Part shown: positions 29,522-39,135 of the stretch, one piece after another | Position numbering within the stretch: the stretch's first letter is position 1 | Layout of the letters: the number at the start of each line of letters is the position of its first letter | NCBI RefSeq assembly: GCF_014698305.1 | Contig: NZ_JACJST010000004.1 | Location: 62,001 to 126,000, forward strand | Source of the DNA: Anabaena lutea FACHB-196 | GTDB lineage: Bacteria > Cyanobacteriota > Cyanobacteriia > Cyanobacteriales > Nostocaceae | Reading direction: 5' to 3' | DNA length: 64,000 nucleotides | Program-made: the position numbers and the translations under genes | The notes under the pieces: generated by a model | What the model saw: the letters and a program-made list of their open reading frames with translations, nothing else | Database searches by the model: none | Told to the model about the DNA's origin: nothing

Positions 29522-32500
29522 TTATTTGACTTTAAACTTACTAGCCGTTGTTAATAAATCTTGTGCCATTCCTGATAAATTTTGGAAGACAGTAGCAATT
29601 TCTTGAGATTCACCAAAGGTCTTATTAGCAATTGAGGCGACATCATTCATTGATGCCGTTACTGTTACAGATTGGCTCATTTGTTTTTGGGTTGCTTCAG
29701 TAATACGCTCAATGAGTTGACTAATTTCAGCAGTTGCGGAAACGATGGCGTTTAAGTTTTGGCGGGTTGCACTAACCAGGTTTGTTCCTTCTACTACTTG
29801 CTGAATACCTGTTTCCATTGCCACTGCTACTTCCCCAGTTTCAGTTTGAATTTCTTGGACTAATTTTTCAATTTCGATGGTTGCTGCTGCTGACTGACGA
29901 GATAAAGAACGCACTTCATCTGCTACCACTGCAAAGCCTTTGCCATATTCACCGGCGCGAGTAGCTTCAATAGCAGCATTCAAAGCCAGTACGTTTGTCT
30001 GTGTAGCAAAGTTGCTGATTAAGTTCACCACTTTGGAGATTTTTTGTGATGATTCACTTAGGCGTTTAATCTTTTTACTGGTTTGGGCGACGGTTTCACG
30101 AATCGCTTGAATGGCGTTGACTGTTTGGTTCATGGCGGTATCACCAGAATCTACAGTTTTGTTGGCTTGTTGTACCGCTACTTGCACCAATTGGGCATTA
30201 GCTACTACTGCTTGGGTAGATTCTACCATTTGTTGAATATCGCTTAAGGCTTGGGTGATTTCGTCAGACTGTTCTTTTGCTAAATCAGTCAATCCGACTA
30301 GTGAAGAATTGCTATGGATAGAGGTTTGGGCAACTTGTTGAGAAGCTGCTTGTACCTGAATAACGATTTGTTGTAATGCTTGCAGAGTCCCATTGTAAGC
30401 GTCAGCTATTGTGCCTAATTCATCTTCTGTAATTGGGGCGCGGACTGTTAAATCACCACTAAGTGCAGGTGCGATCGCTCTAAGCAGTTGAATGGAACGT
30501 TGTTGTAGCAATTCTTTAGCGGCTTTTTCCCTCTGGGCTGCTTCTGATAGTTTGGATGATTGATTTTGTAATTGTTGTAAGTATTCAGTTTGTTGTAAAG
30601 CCAGTCCTAACTGGTCGCCAATACGCACCAATAAGTTAACTTCTGATTCTTCCCATTCACGGGTTCCAGAGTTTTGATAAGCTGCGAGTAAGCCCCAGAG
30701 CTTTTCGCCAGATAAAATGGGAGTAATAACGTAGGCTTTAGCTTCATATTTTTCAAGTATCTCTATGTAGCAAGCATCAAGGGTGGCTTTATAAATGTCA
30801 TTCACTACTAAGGTAGTACCTTTGGTATATCGACCGCCTTCGGTTTTTTGTAAGCAAGGGTCATTTAATACGGTTTTCATACCAGGTCCGACTAGTTTCA
30901 CCCAACCGCTAACTACTGATTCAGCTATAAATTCACCACCCCAATCAGATGTGAATTGATAGACGACTGCGCGATCGCATTTTAGTAGTTGGCGAATATC
31001 TTGGGTAGTATTTTTGAAAGTCTCCTCTATATCTGAAGCTTGACGGATGCGGGTGACTATCTTGGTGAAGGCTTTTTCTTGTTCAGCAATCTGAGCTAGT
31101 TTTTCAGATTTGGACTGTACTTGTTCTAGATAATCTATCTGGGATTTTGCTAGACTAATTTGTAAGCCAATCTGCTCTAAAAAGCTCACTTCTCTGGGTT
31201 GCCATTGACGAGTTCCAGTATTTTGATAAGCAGCTAGTAATCCCCATAGTTTTTCTCCATAGAAGATAGGAACTATGATATAAGCTTTGGTTTCAACCTG
31301 CTCTAAAATCTCCAGGTGACATTGAGCATGACCGGCTTGATAGATATCATTAACCACAAAACTTTCACCTTTGGCATATCTACCTCCTTGGGTTTCTTGC
31401 AAGTGGCTATCTTCCCAGACCATTTTGAAGTCTGAGGTGGCAACTCTCATCCATCCATTAGCCACAGACTCGGCGACAAATTGTCCGCCCCAATCTGGGT
31501 TAAAGCGATAGATGGCAACGCGATCGCATCTTAGTGATTGACGGACTTCTTGAGTAGCTGTTTTGAAGATGTCTTCTAAATCTAAAGATTGACGGATGCG
31601 GTTGACTATTTTGTTGACTGTTTTTTCTTGTTCAGCCAGTTGACTGATTTCCTGAGATTGTAATTGTACTTGTTCTATATAATCTAACTGTGATTTGGCT
31701 AGGCTAAATTGCAGTCCGATTTGTTGTAAAAAGCTGATTTCTGATTCTTTCCATTCACGGGGGCCAGTGTTTTGGTAAGCTGCCAATAAGCCCCACAGTA
31801 TTTCACCAAAGAAGATCGGCACAATCACATAAGATTTAGCTTCAAACTGTTCTAGGATGGCAATGTGGCAAGGTGCAAGACCAATTTTATAGGTGTCGTT
31901 GACAACAAAGGTTTCGCCTTTAGCATATCTACCGCCTTTTGTGTCTTGTAAGTAAGTATCATCCACAACGGTTTTGATATCTGGCCCTACTACTTTTGTC
32001 CAACCACTACCTACTGATTCATATACAAATTCACCACCCCAATCAGGGTTAAATTTATAGACGGCGACGCGATCGCATTTTAGGGCTTGGCGGATTTCTT
32101 GAGTGGTAGTTTTGAAGATTTCTTCGACATCTAAAGATTGGCGGATACGGCTGACTATTTTGTTAATAGTTTTTTCTTGTTCGGCAATCTGCGCTAGTTC
32201 TTCAGTTTTCAGACGTACTGTTTCTAGATAATCTAGCTGGGATTTTGCTAGGTTAAACTGCAAAGCAATTTGAGTCAAAAAGTTAACTTCTGAGGTTTGC
32301 CACTCCCGCGCCCCTGTATTTTGATAAGCTGCCAACAATCCCCATAATTTATCTCCAAAAAAGATGGGGACATTGATATAAGCTTTTGTTTCAAATTGTT
32401 CTAATAATTCCAAGTAGCATGGGGCAATATTTTCTTGATAGATGTCATTTACCCACAAGCTTTCACCTTTAGTAAACCGCGCTCCTTTGGTTTCTTGTAA

Positions 32501-33934
32501 GAAGGTATCTTCCACCAGGGTATTAATACTAGAACCTACCAGTTTTACCCATCCAGATCCTACTGATTCAGCGACGAAATTGCCACTCCAGTCGGGGTTG
32601 AACTGATATATGGCGATGCGATCGCATTTTAGGGCTTGACGGGCTTCTTGAGTGGTGGTTTTGAAGATTTCTTCTAAATCTGAAGATTGCCGAATCCGGT
32701 TCACAATCTTAGTTAAGGCTTTCTCCTGTTTTGCAATCTGCGCTAGTTGATCAGATTGTTTTCGCACTTGTTCCAGATATTCTCCTTGGGAGATAGCCAC
32801 ACCAAATTGCAAGCCAATCTGAGTTAAAAAGCTAACTTCCCAGTCTTGCCATTCCCGCGCCCCAGTATTTTGATAAGCTGCCAATAAACCCCACAATTTT
32901 TCCCCAGAGAAAATGGGCGCAATGATATAAGCTTTGGTGTCAAACTGCTCTAAAATCTCAATGTGACATTGAGCATGACCTATTTTATAAATATCATTGA
33001 CAACAAAGGTTTCACCTTTGGCATATCGACCACCTTTGGTTTCTTGCAAGTGGGTATCTTCCCAAACCATTTTATAATCAGCAGTGACAATTTTTGTCCA
33101 ATTATTACCTACTGCCTCTGAGACAAATTGGCCACTCCAATCTGGGTTAAAGCGATAAACACCGACGCGATCGCATTTCAGTAATTGACGGACTTCTTGA
33201 GTAGTGGTTTGAAAGATTTTATCAACATCTGGCTGCTGCAAAATCTTACTAATAACTTTAGCTACTGATTGCTTGGCTAAGGTAGACTGCTGTAATTCTT
33301 TTTGTAATTTAAAGCTCTGCAATCTGTAGGTAATTTCTGTCGCGATTTGAGATATTAGGGTGATTTCCGCCTCTTGCCACTGACGAGATGAAGCACAACT
33401 ATGAACTACCAGTAACCCCCATACTTTACTACCAATAAAAATTGGCAAACTTAAACTGGCTTTAACTTGAAATTTCTCCAGTAGTTGCTTTTGATAGGGA
33501 GTAGCTTGGATTTGATTAATGTCATCAATGGCTATTGGTTCAATATAATCTTGATTAGTATACAAGCCAAACAGAATTGCTGGTAAATTTTCGCCCAGAG
33601 ACGGTGTCCAACCTGTGGTTCTTGATTCTGCTAACACAGTTCCAGCATCAGAGTTAGTAAATTGATAAATCAAGGCGCGATCACCACCAATTTTATCTCT
33701 GATTTGTGCAGATGTTACTTGCAGTAAAGTTTCCATATCTGGAACTTGCCGCATTTGGGACGTTATGTATTGAAATCGTTGCCGCCAGACTTTAAATTCC
33801 TGAGTAATGGCATTGGATACTGTTAAATCCTTATTACCAACATTTACTATGGTGTTACCGTTTTGTTTTTCCGAGTTTTCTACTTCCGCAAACATATTGC
33901 CTCTATCTTCACTATTTTGATATAAAGTTGTCAT
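29522..33934 (-). CDS. pixJ: Multi-GAF methyl-accepting chemotaxis protein, cyanobacteriochrome-like (PixJ/PtxD type)
   Basis: The receptor (1470 aa) has a plain GAF domain (about 60-210), five near-identical GAF domains (about 225-1115), a HAMP-like linker (about 1145-1195) and a methyl-accepting signalling domain (about 1200-1465, with the hairpin tip ATQTNVLALNAAIEATRAG). No membrane helix is seen. Each of the five GAFs carries a Cys where cyanobacteriochromes attach bilin: Cys323, 689 and 872 in CH pairs, Cys506 and 1055 in CY pairs, exactly 183 residues apart. The last GAF also has DPC (Cys1027), resembling the DXCF second cysteine. AAGGAG precedes the ATG. A light receptor for motility is the likely role, not proven. 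Confidence 0.88.
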   Translation of the reverse strand: MTTLYQNSEDRGNMFAEVENSEKQNGNTIVNVGNKDLTVSNAITQEFKVWRQRFQYITSQMRQVPDMETLLQVTSAQIRDKIGGDRALIYQFTNSDAGTVLAESRTTGWTPSLGENLPAILFGLYTNQDYIEPIAIDDINQIQATPYQKQLLEKFQVKASLSLPIFIGSKVWGLLVVHSCASSRQWQEAEITLISQIATEITYRLQSFKLQKELQQSTLAKQSVAKVISKILQQPDVDKIFQTTTQEVRQLLKCDRVGVYRFNPDWSGQFVSEAVGNNWTKIVTADYKMVWEDTHLQETKGGRYAKGETFVVNDIYKIGHAQCHIEILEQFDTKAYIIAPIFSGEKLWGLLAAYQNTGAREWQDWEVSFLTQIGLQFGVAISQGEYLEQVRKQSDQLAQIAKQEKALTKIVNRIRQSSDLEEIFKTTTQEARQALKCDRIAIYQFNPDWSGNFVAESVGSGWVKLVGSSINTLVEDTFLQETKGARFTKGESLWVNDIYQENIAPCYLELLEQFETKAYINVPIFFGDKLWGLLAAYQNTGAREWQTSEVNFLTQIALQFNLAKSQLDYLETVRLKTEELAQIAEQEKTINKIVSRIRQSLDVEEIFKTTTQEIRQALKCDRVAVYKFNPDWGGEFVYESVGSGWTKVVGPDIKTVVDDTYLQDTKGGRYAKGETFVVNDTYKIGLAPCHIAILEQFEAKSYVIVPIFFGEILWGLLAAYQNTGPREWKESEISFLQQIGLQFSLAKSQLDYIEQVQLQSQEISQLAEQEKTVNKIVNRIRQSLDLEDIFKTATQEVRQSLRCDRVAIYRFNPDWGGQFVAESVANGWMRVATSDFKMVWEDSHLQETQGGRYAKGESFVVNDIYQAGHAQCHLEILEQVETKAYIIVPIFYGEKLWGLLAAYQNTGTRQWQPREVSFLEQIGLQISLAKSQIDYLEQVQSKSEKLAQIAEQEKAFTKIVTRIRQASDIEETFKNTTQDIRQLLKCDRAVVYQFTSDWGGEFIAESVVSGWVKLVGPGMKTVLNDPCLQKTEGGRYTKGTTLVVNDIYKATLDACYIEILEKYEAKAYVITPILSGEKLWGLLAAYQNSGTREWEESEVNLLVRIGDQLGLALQQTEYLQQLQNQSSKLSEAAQREKAAKELLQQRSIQLLRAIAPALSGDLTVRAPITEDELGTIADAYNGTLQALQQIVIQVQAASQQVAQTSIHSNSSLVGLTDLAKEQSDEITQALSDIQQMVESTQAVVANAQLVQVAVQQANKTVDSGDTAMNQTVNAIQAIRETVAQTSKKIKRLSESSQKISKVVNLISNFATQTNVLALNAAIEATRAGEYGKGFAVVADEVRSLSRQSAAATIEIEKLVQEIQTETGEVAVAMETGIQQVVEGTNLVSATRQNLNAIVSATAEISQLIERITEATQKQMSQSVTVTASMNDVASIANKTFGESQEIATVFQNLSGMAQDLLTTASKFKVK

Positions 33935-34041
33935 TTGAATCTCCTTGAATACTATTAGTAATAACTTGATACTTTTGAGCCAGCAAACCTTAAATTTACA
34001 GATGATAATTCCCTGTTTAATACTTTTCCAAAACCGATTTT

Positions 34042-34515
34042 TCAGCTATTGTGTCCCCACATTGGAGATTGAATAATGGCTAAAGCATCCAAATTGAAAA
34101 TCATCTCCTCTGAACCCTTAGTAAAATATCCCCGCAAGAAAGGTGACATTGCCGAATAAAATAGATCAGCAGATGGGGGTTTCATTTGCTCAGTATCCAA
34201 CCATTCAATATCTGTCAATTGGCGTACCAAAATTCCCAAATATTTACCCTCATTTTCTAACACAATTGCCATCATTTTTGAGAGTAAATTTGAGCCTTGT
34301 AACAGGGGTGGATAACCTAACATTTCTTCTAAATCAACCAGCCAAAGCATTTCGCCACGCCAACTATAAATACCTAAGACACAATTAGGCATTTGTGGAA
34401 CTCCACATATTTCGGTCATTGATATTCGTAATACTTCTGTGATGTGCTGTAGGGAAATTACTGCTGTATCTCTGACTCCCAAATTAAAACTTAAAAATTT
34501 CTCTTTTGTCTCCAA
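34042..34515 (-). CDS. pixI: CheW-like adaptor (PixI type)
   Basis: A single CheW domain of 157 aa that would couple the receptor to the CheA-like kinase. Typical elements are FLSFNLGVRDTAVISLQHIT at the start, ICGVPQMPNCVLGIYSWRGE and WLVDLEEMLGYP. The start is a TTG at 34515, since METKEKFLSFNL is the expected CheW N-terminus and AGGAAG lies about 9 bases upstream; no ATG is available nearby. It sits between the CheY and receptor genes, with 107 bases before the receptor ATG. Confidence 0.88.
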   Translation of the reverse strand: METKEKFLSFNLGVRDTAVISLQHITEVLRISMTEICGVPQMPNCVLGIYSWRGEMLWLVDLEEMLGYPPLLQGSNLLSKMMAIVLENEGKYLGILVRQLTDIEWLDTEQMKPPSADLFYSAMSPFLRGYFTKGSEEMIFNLDALAIIQSPMWGHNS

Positions 34516-34618
34516 AGTTAATCTTCCTTTGTCTTTAATGATTGGGTTTAACCACTATTGAGTGATTAAAACCAAATTATAAATAGTGACAGTTTTTCCC
34601 TCATCAATAAGATATTTT

Positions 34619-34984
34619 TTACTTATTGATCAATTTTCTCAAAGTAATTTCTAATTCTTCTCTATCTACTGGTTTTGATAGATAAGCTTTAGCCCCTAAC
34701 ATATTCCCCCAAATCTTATCTACTTCACTATTTTTTGTAGAGCAGAAAACTATGGGTATTTGGCTAGTAATGGGGTTATTTTGTAGTTCTCGACAAATTT
34801 CATACCCGCTTTTACCCGGTAAAATTACATCAAGTAATATGACATCTGGCTTATTTATGTCAATTTTTTCTTGTGCCTCTTCACTACTTGTGGCACAAAC
34901 TACAGAATAGCCTGCCTGTTGTAAGTACCGGCTGATAATTTCCATATCAGTCAAGCCATCTTCAACAACTAAAACAGTACTCAT
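34619..34984 (-). CDS. pixH: CheY-like response regulator (PixH type)
   Basis: A stand-alone receiver domain of 121 aa: STVLVVEDGLTDMEIISRYL with acidic-pocket residues near 8-9, phospho-acceptor Asp52 in VILLDVILPGKSGYE, the conserved Ser/Thr in IPIVFCST, and LSKPVD. I place the start at the ATG at 34984 (MSTVLVVE), which has an AGGTG ribosome binding site. The frame also extends 22 codons upstream, but those residues do not look like receiver sequence. It is the second gene of the Pix-type cluster. Confidence 0.9.
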   Translation of the reverse strand: MSTVLVVEDGLTDMEIISRYLQQAGYSVVCATSSEEAQEKIDINKPDVILLDVILPGKSGYEICRELQNNPITSQIPIVFCSTKNSEVDKIWGNMLGAKAYLSKPVDREELEITLRKLINK

Positions 34985-35487
34985 GGTAACACCTATTAAA
35001 TTATGCTTAGTATAGAAACAAAAACTGAAATATGCAATCAAACCTATCACGTCAATGCTAGTGCAGAAAGACTGGAATTAATAACTGGAAGGCAACAATG
35101 TTTATATAACATATTTTCCCTCCCCTTTTAACTATTTAAGTATTACTACTGAATTCTGATTACCCTTGCCTTAATTTTATTTTACTTGATTCATTGTATA
35201 TATATTTTCCTAATAAAACCTACGTGTTCAATATAAGTTAACATATCTAATTTCTGAATTTAGGTGCTGTTAATAACTAATTAAATAAGTTTACCCTGAG
35301 TTAAAAAACCCAATTGTCTGAAGTTTTTGCAGGGACATAGCTTGACTTTACTCAATAGTTTTTAAAGACGAATAACGCAGATGCACGCAAATAAACGTGG
35401 ATAAATACAGATGAGTTGATAGATTTCACGATTTTGTGCAACCTCATATTAAATTGGTATAAGCGAAGCGAAAACTATCAAATCATT
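34985..35487. other. Gap between the two response-regulator genes
   Basis: About 500 AT-rich bases without a gene. The part near 35360-35459 contains acgcagatgcacgcaaataa and ends with acctcatattaaattggta, matching the core and one end of the family B repeats (58339-58472); the other end is not clear. Transcription from the upstream regulator would have to cross this stretch, so a separate promoter for the downstream four genes is plausible. Confidence 0.45.
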
Positions 35488-36687
35488 TTAACTGGCAACT
35501 TCTAAATTAGTTGTGCTTTTAACTGTTGAGCTAGTAGGTATTGCCACATATTTACGGATTACGCTCATGACTCGTTCTGCGATGATCGGTTTAGACATAA
35601 AATCCGTAGAACCCACTACCTTGGCGCGAACTCTATCTAAAAGACCATCATTGCCAGTTAAGATAATTACTGGTGTATTACTAAAGGTAGGAATGCGTCG
35701 TAATTGAGTGCAGATTTCATAGCCACTGGCTATGGGCATCACTAAATCCAAAAAAATCAAGTCTGGCTTATGCTGAATCAGAATAGGCAAAGCTTGTACA
35801 GCATCTTCAATTTTGATAAATCTCAGACCATGAGATGTGATAATGTCTTCCAGCATTTTACAGACTAGAGGACTATCGTCTACACAAGCTACTAAGGGAG
35901 GAATTTTATTTCTGGTTTGTCTGGGTGTGGAGTTCTCAACTTCACTCACTTGTAAGGGCGTATCTGGAACTTCTACTAACTCAATAATTCCTTTGAGAAT
36001 ATAGGGAAGTAAAGAACGAGCAATGGGCATAACATCCTGTCTCATTTTTATGCCTAGCTCTCGCAGAGTGTATTTGCCATTAATTAAACTGACAAAGTTT
36101 TTATATACAGATGGACTTACCATCTCCTGAAGTTGTTCTGGTCTCCGCAAAACTGGTGACGAGTTAGGGGAAACATTAGCCAAACCGACCTTTGACCAAA
36201 TAGCCCACGAATCTTGCATTTGTTTGATTGACATATCTGCACTTGTGAAGCTCATTGGCATATCTAAAACAACGTCCTGGCTAAGATGAGACGTTACAGA
36301 TGCAAAATCTACCTCCTGAGCTAAGTCAAAAAAAAGTTCTGCAATTGTGTTTTCGACAATAGCTTGAATTTGTTCCCGTTGGATTTTTTGTCTTTTGTAT
36401 AAGATATCCAAGAGGTTGTAGTCCCAGTAATCTAGGGCAATATCTTCAGGCCGACAACGGATTTTATCTAAGTCAATATGGGGACAGTGTTGAGCCATTT
36501 GTCTGCGCCAACGTCTGAAGGGATGAGTTCCCCCTGAAGCCCACACTAACCTTCCAAGACGATAATAGAAAGCCCATTGCTTTCCCTTGGAACTCTTAAT
36601 ACTTAATTTTCCGTTGTATTGCAGTTGAGTACAGCTTTTAAACTCATTTAGTAAGTTATGAGATTCTATGAGTTCTGAGTTGGTCAT
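35488..36687 (-). CDS. pixG: PatA-type response regulator (PixG type)
   Basis: A 399-aa regulator with an N-terminal PATAN/DUF4388-like region (about 10-130; FKSCTQLQYNGKLSIKSS, WAFYYRLGRLVWASGG), a middle helical part and a C-terminal receiver (about 265-385). The phospho-acceptor Asp is near residue 314 in LIFLDLVMPIASGYE, with VIILTGND and FMSKPI following. The family includes PatA of Anabaena and PixG of phototaxis clusters. Its position ahead of CheY, CheW, receptor and CheA genes matches pixGHIJL order. The ATG at 36687 has an AAGGAA ribosome binding site. Confidence 0.88.
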   Translation of the reverse strand: MTNSELIESHNLLNEFKSCTQLQYNGKLSIKSSKGKQWAFYYRLGRLVWASGGTHPFRRWRRQMAQHCPHIDLDKIRCRPEDIALDYWDYNLLDILYKRQKIQREQIQAIVENTIAELFFDLAQEVDFASVTSHLSQDVVLDMPMSFTSADMSIKQMQDSWAIWSKVGLANVSPNSSPVLRRPEQLQEMVSPSVYKNFVSLINGKYTLRELGIKMRQDVMPIARSLLPYILKGIIELVEVPDTPLQVSEVENSTPRQTRNKIPPLVACVDDSPLVCKMLEDIITSHGLRFIKIEDAVQALPILIQHKPDLIFLDLVMPIASGYEICTQLRRIPTFSNTPVIILTGNDGLLDRVRAKVVGSTDFMSKPIIAERVMSVIRKYVAIPTSSTVKSTTNLEVAS

Positions 36688-37522
36688 ACTTAGTTCCTTG
36701 TAATCAATAAGTCAGTCTCTAGAAAGCCTATACTACCCATATATATACTCAGCAAGAATCTTAGATTAGTGATAGTAAAATCTGTAAACTGATGTGAATA
36801 ACACCCATTGATTTTTTATATATTTGGTAGGTAGTATTTGTCAGTTGCGATTGAGAGTATTAGCAAATATAAATCAGCAGATGCTTCATCTAATACTCCA
36901 TATCCTGACAACATTTTTGCGCTTAGTTAAATTTTTTATGTTCACCTACGAATGAGCCTTTACCACTGAGAGTCTATTTTACTTCCTAATTTGGTGATTT
37001 TATATCAGTATTAATACTGCTTTTATTTTCTGTAAATCGCCATGCATATCAAAATGACCAAAAGAATTGATTTATTGTTGAGCAATCGTTAACAAAATTT
37101 ACCAATTTTTACATTACCTTCATAGTTTCCTTAAAGAGAATCATTAAATCTTGATCTAAGCTTTAAGTACTCTCATAGATTTATTTTACATGAGAAAAAC
37201 TCAATTTTGTTAATTAATTTAGCGTGAAATTGATGAGAGAATGTTTGCTTAATTATAAGATTTATCAAGATTTACTTGTCTAGAATTTCCAAGTTTTGTT
37301 TCTATGAATTGTAATAAGTTATAGCAGGGGACAGATGACAGTCTGAAAAGTCTTTTGGTGTCTAGGTTTTACAGCACTTCCCAGTGTCATGAGGTACAAG
37401 AACCCCACCCCCAACCCCCTAAGAGCAAGCGATGAGGGGGCTATGATGTACCTTATAACAAAGGAATCCGAGGCTTTGATGTACTTCCCTTCAGATTTTC
37501 CCCGGATCTCAACGTCTCTTCT
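36688..37522. promoter_or_regulatory. 835-base non-coding region upstream of the Pix-type cluster
   Basis: No gene is supported on either strand. The half next to the PatA-type gene (36688-37320) is AT-rich and probably holds its promoter and control sites. The half next to murQ holds dispersed repeat DNA, including agggggctatgatgtacctt at 37435-37456, which is an inverse copy of a phrase near 7595-7615. No operator could be identified by eye. Confidence 0.4.
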
Positions 37523-38452
37523 TCAAGTACCTGGCTTGTGTTTTTTGTAACTATCAACAGCAGCCCGAAGATTACCCTGGTGTGCGGCTAGGATTTGTTC
37601 ACCTGCTTCTTTTTCTAAATCAGTCCAGTGCATGAACAGTGCTAACTTGACCCATTTACCACTGCGTTCGAGTAGGAAACCGGCGGCTTCTCGACTTAAG
37701 CCAGTGAGGTCTTGTAAAATTCGTAAAGCGCGATCGCGTAATTTTTGATTTGTGACGGCCACATCTACCATGCGATTACCATAAACTTTGCCTAGCTTGA
37801 CCATAACCCCTGTAGAAAGGATATTTAAAGCTAGTTTGGTGACAGTACCAGCTTTGAGGCGGGTAGAACCAGCGATAATTTCTGGGCCTGTTAACAGACG
37901 AATGTCAATATCAGCATCAAAATCTACTTGTTCAGCAGGAACACAGGCAATAAAAATCGTCAAAGCGCCCCGTTGACGGGCAGCGTTTAATGCACCGTGA
38001 ACATAAGGAGTTGTGCCGCCAGCGGTAATACCGACTATTACATCCAATTGGGTGATTTGTCGTTGGGCGATCGCACTTTCTCCATCTTCTGCTCGATCTT
38101 CCAAATCCTCAGAACTGCGTAGCAGTGCGCCAGCACCACCGGCGATAATACCCTGTACCAACTCTGGAGGTGTGCAGAAAGTAGGTGGACACTCAGCCGC
38201 ATCTAACACCCCTAATCTTCCACTTGTTCCCGCACCAATGTAAAATAAACGTCCGCCTTCATAGAGCCGATCTGCCGTGCGTTCAATTGCTGCTGCTAAT
38301 TGAATTTTAGCTGCTGCGATCGCGGCTACTGCCTTTTGGTCTTCGTTATTAAATAACTCCACCAATTCCAGAGAGCTAAGTTGGTCTAAATTTAGACTAT
38401 TGGGATTTACCTGTTCCGTCAGGAGATGCCCGCGTTCCTGCAAGTTTGTCAT
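37523..38452 (-). CDS. murQ: N-acetylmuramic acid 6-phosphate etherase MurQ
   Basis: The enzyme cleaves the lactyl ether of MurNAc-6-phosphate to GlcNAc-6-phosphate and D-lactate in peptidoglycan recycling. The 309 aa show the SIS-fold signatures YIGAGTSGRLGVLDAAECPP and IVGITAGGTTPYV, and the ALTIFIACVP and NILSTGVMVKLGKVYGNRMV stretches typical of MurQ. The length is normal. No anmK or murein transporter lies beside it. The DUF3110 gene lies 63 bases upstream on the same strand, separated by a short repeat (gtcagtggtcagtggtcag). Confidence 0.95.
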   Translation of the reverse strand: MTNLQERGHLLTEQVNPNSLNLDQLSSLELVELFNNEDQKAVAAIAAAKIQLAAAIERTADRLYEGGRLFYIGAGTSGRLGVLDAAECPPTFCTPPELVQGIIAGGAGALLRSSEDLEDRAEDGESAIAQRQITQLDVIVGITAGGTTPYVHGALNAARQRGALTIFIACVPAEQVDFDADIDIRLLTGPEIIAGSTRLKAGTVTKLALNILSTGVMVKLGKVYGNRMVDVAVTNQKLRDRALRILQDLTGLSREAAGFLLERSGKWVKLALFMHWTDLEKEAGEQILAAHQGNLRAAVDSYKKHKPGT

Positions 38453-38515
38453 TTTTTCCTTTTCCTGTGTCAGTGGTCAGTGGTCAGTTGTCATTTACCA
38501 ATGACTAATGACTAA

Positions 38516-38947
38516 TTACAATAACCCTTCTAGCCGGCGACGAATGCTGTCTAAGTCTGAATCAGGTTCCTGTGCAGGTGTGGTAGATGGATTAAAGTAT
38601 AAGGAATCTTCATCAGTATCTATGGTTTCGGCTTCCGGTTGCCAGTCGGTTTGTTCCACGTTCACTTCTGGAGGAGTGACTACCAAATTACTATTTTCGG
38701 GAATAAGTTCCCAGTCATAGCCAGCACTTTCACAAAATTCCTGAATCTCCTGGGCATTCATCACCTCAACTGTTGGTGAGGCGAAATCCTGCGCTTCCAA
38801 CATCAGAGCATAGCGTGTAGCGTCATCTTCTGACTCAAACATCAAGATTTTATTGCGTCTTGCCCCTGACGGATCACCAGTCAAAACCGTGTGAATCCCC
38901 TCATTATCCGTCCCAGCATTGAAAATTAGTACAAAAACACGCATCAT
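38516..38947 (-). CDS. DUF3110 domain protein
   Basis: A 143-aa protein of a family confined largely to cyanobacteria and plastids. The DUF3110 domain covers about residues 3-90 (VFVLIFNAGTDNEGIHT, then RNKILMFESEDDATRYALML and EVMNAQEIQEFCESAGYDW). The acidic tail (about 95-143) has no domain and ends SIRRRLEGLL. The function is unknown. Two ATG codons stand in tandem at the start. The location just upstream of murQ may be chance. Confidence 0.88.
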   Translation of the reverse strand: MMRVFVLIFNAGTDNEGIHTVLTGDPSGARRNKILMFESEDDATRYALMLEAQDFASPTVEVMNAQEIQEFCESAGYDWELIPENSNLVVTPPEVNVEQTDWQPEAETIDTDEDSLYFNPSTTPAQEPDSDLDSIRRRLEGLL

Positions 38948-39135
38948 TCAGCCTTTGATCTCAACATTATTTCCATTAAATCATTGACAATCCCCGGTCT
39001 AAAGCTGCGGAACTTTCTTTAACAAGCAACAGAGAACTGAAAATCTGTATCTTGGACGTTGCATAGTTGTTCAATATAGTGTAGTTATTAATAGTCGGTT
39101 GTTAGCGACATCCGGCAATTTAAGATTTAAAACCT

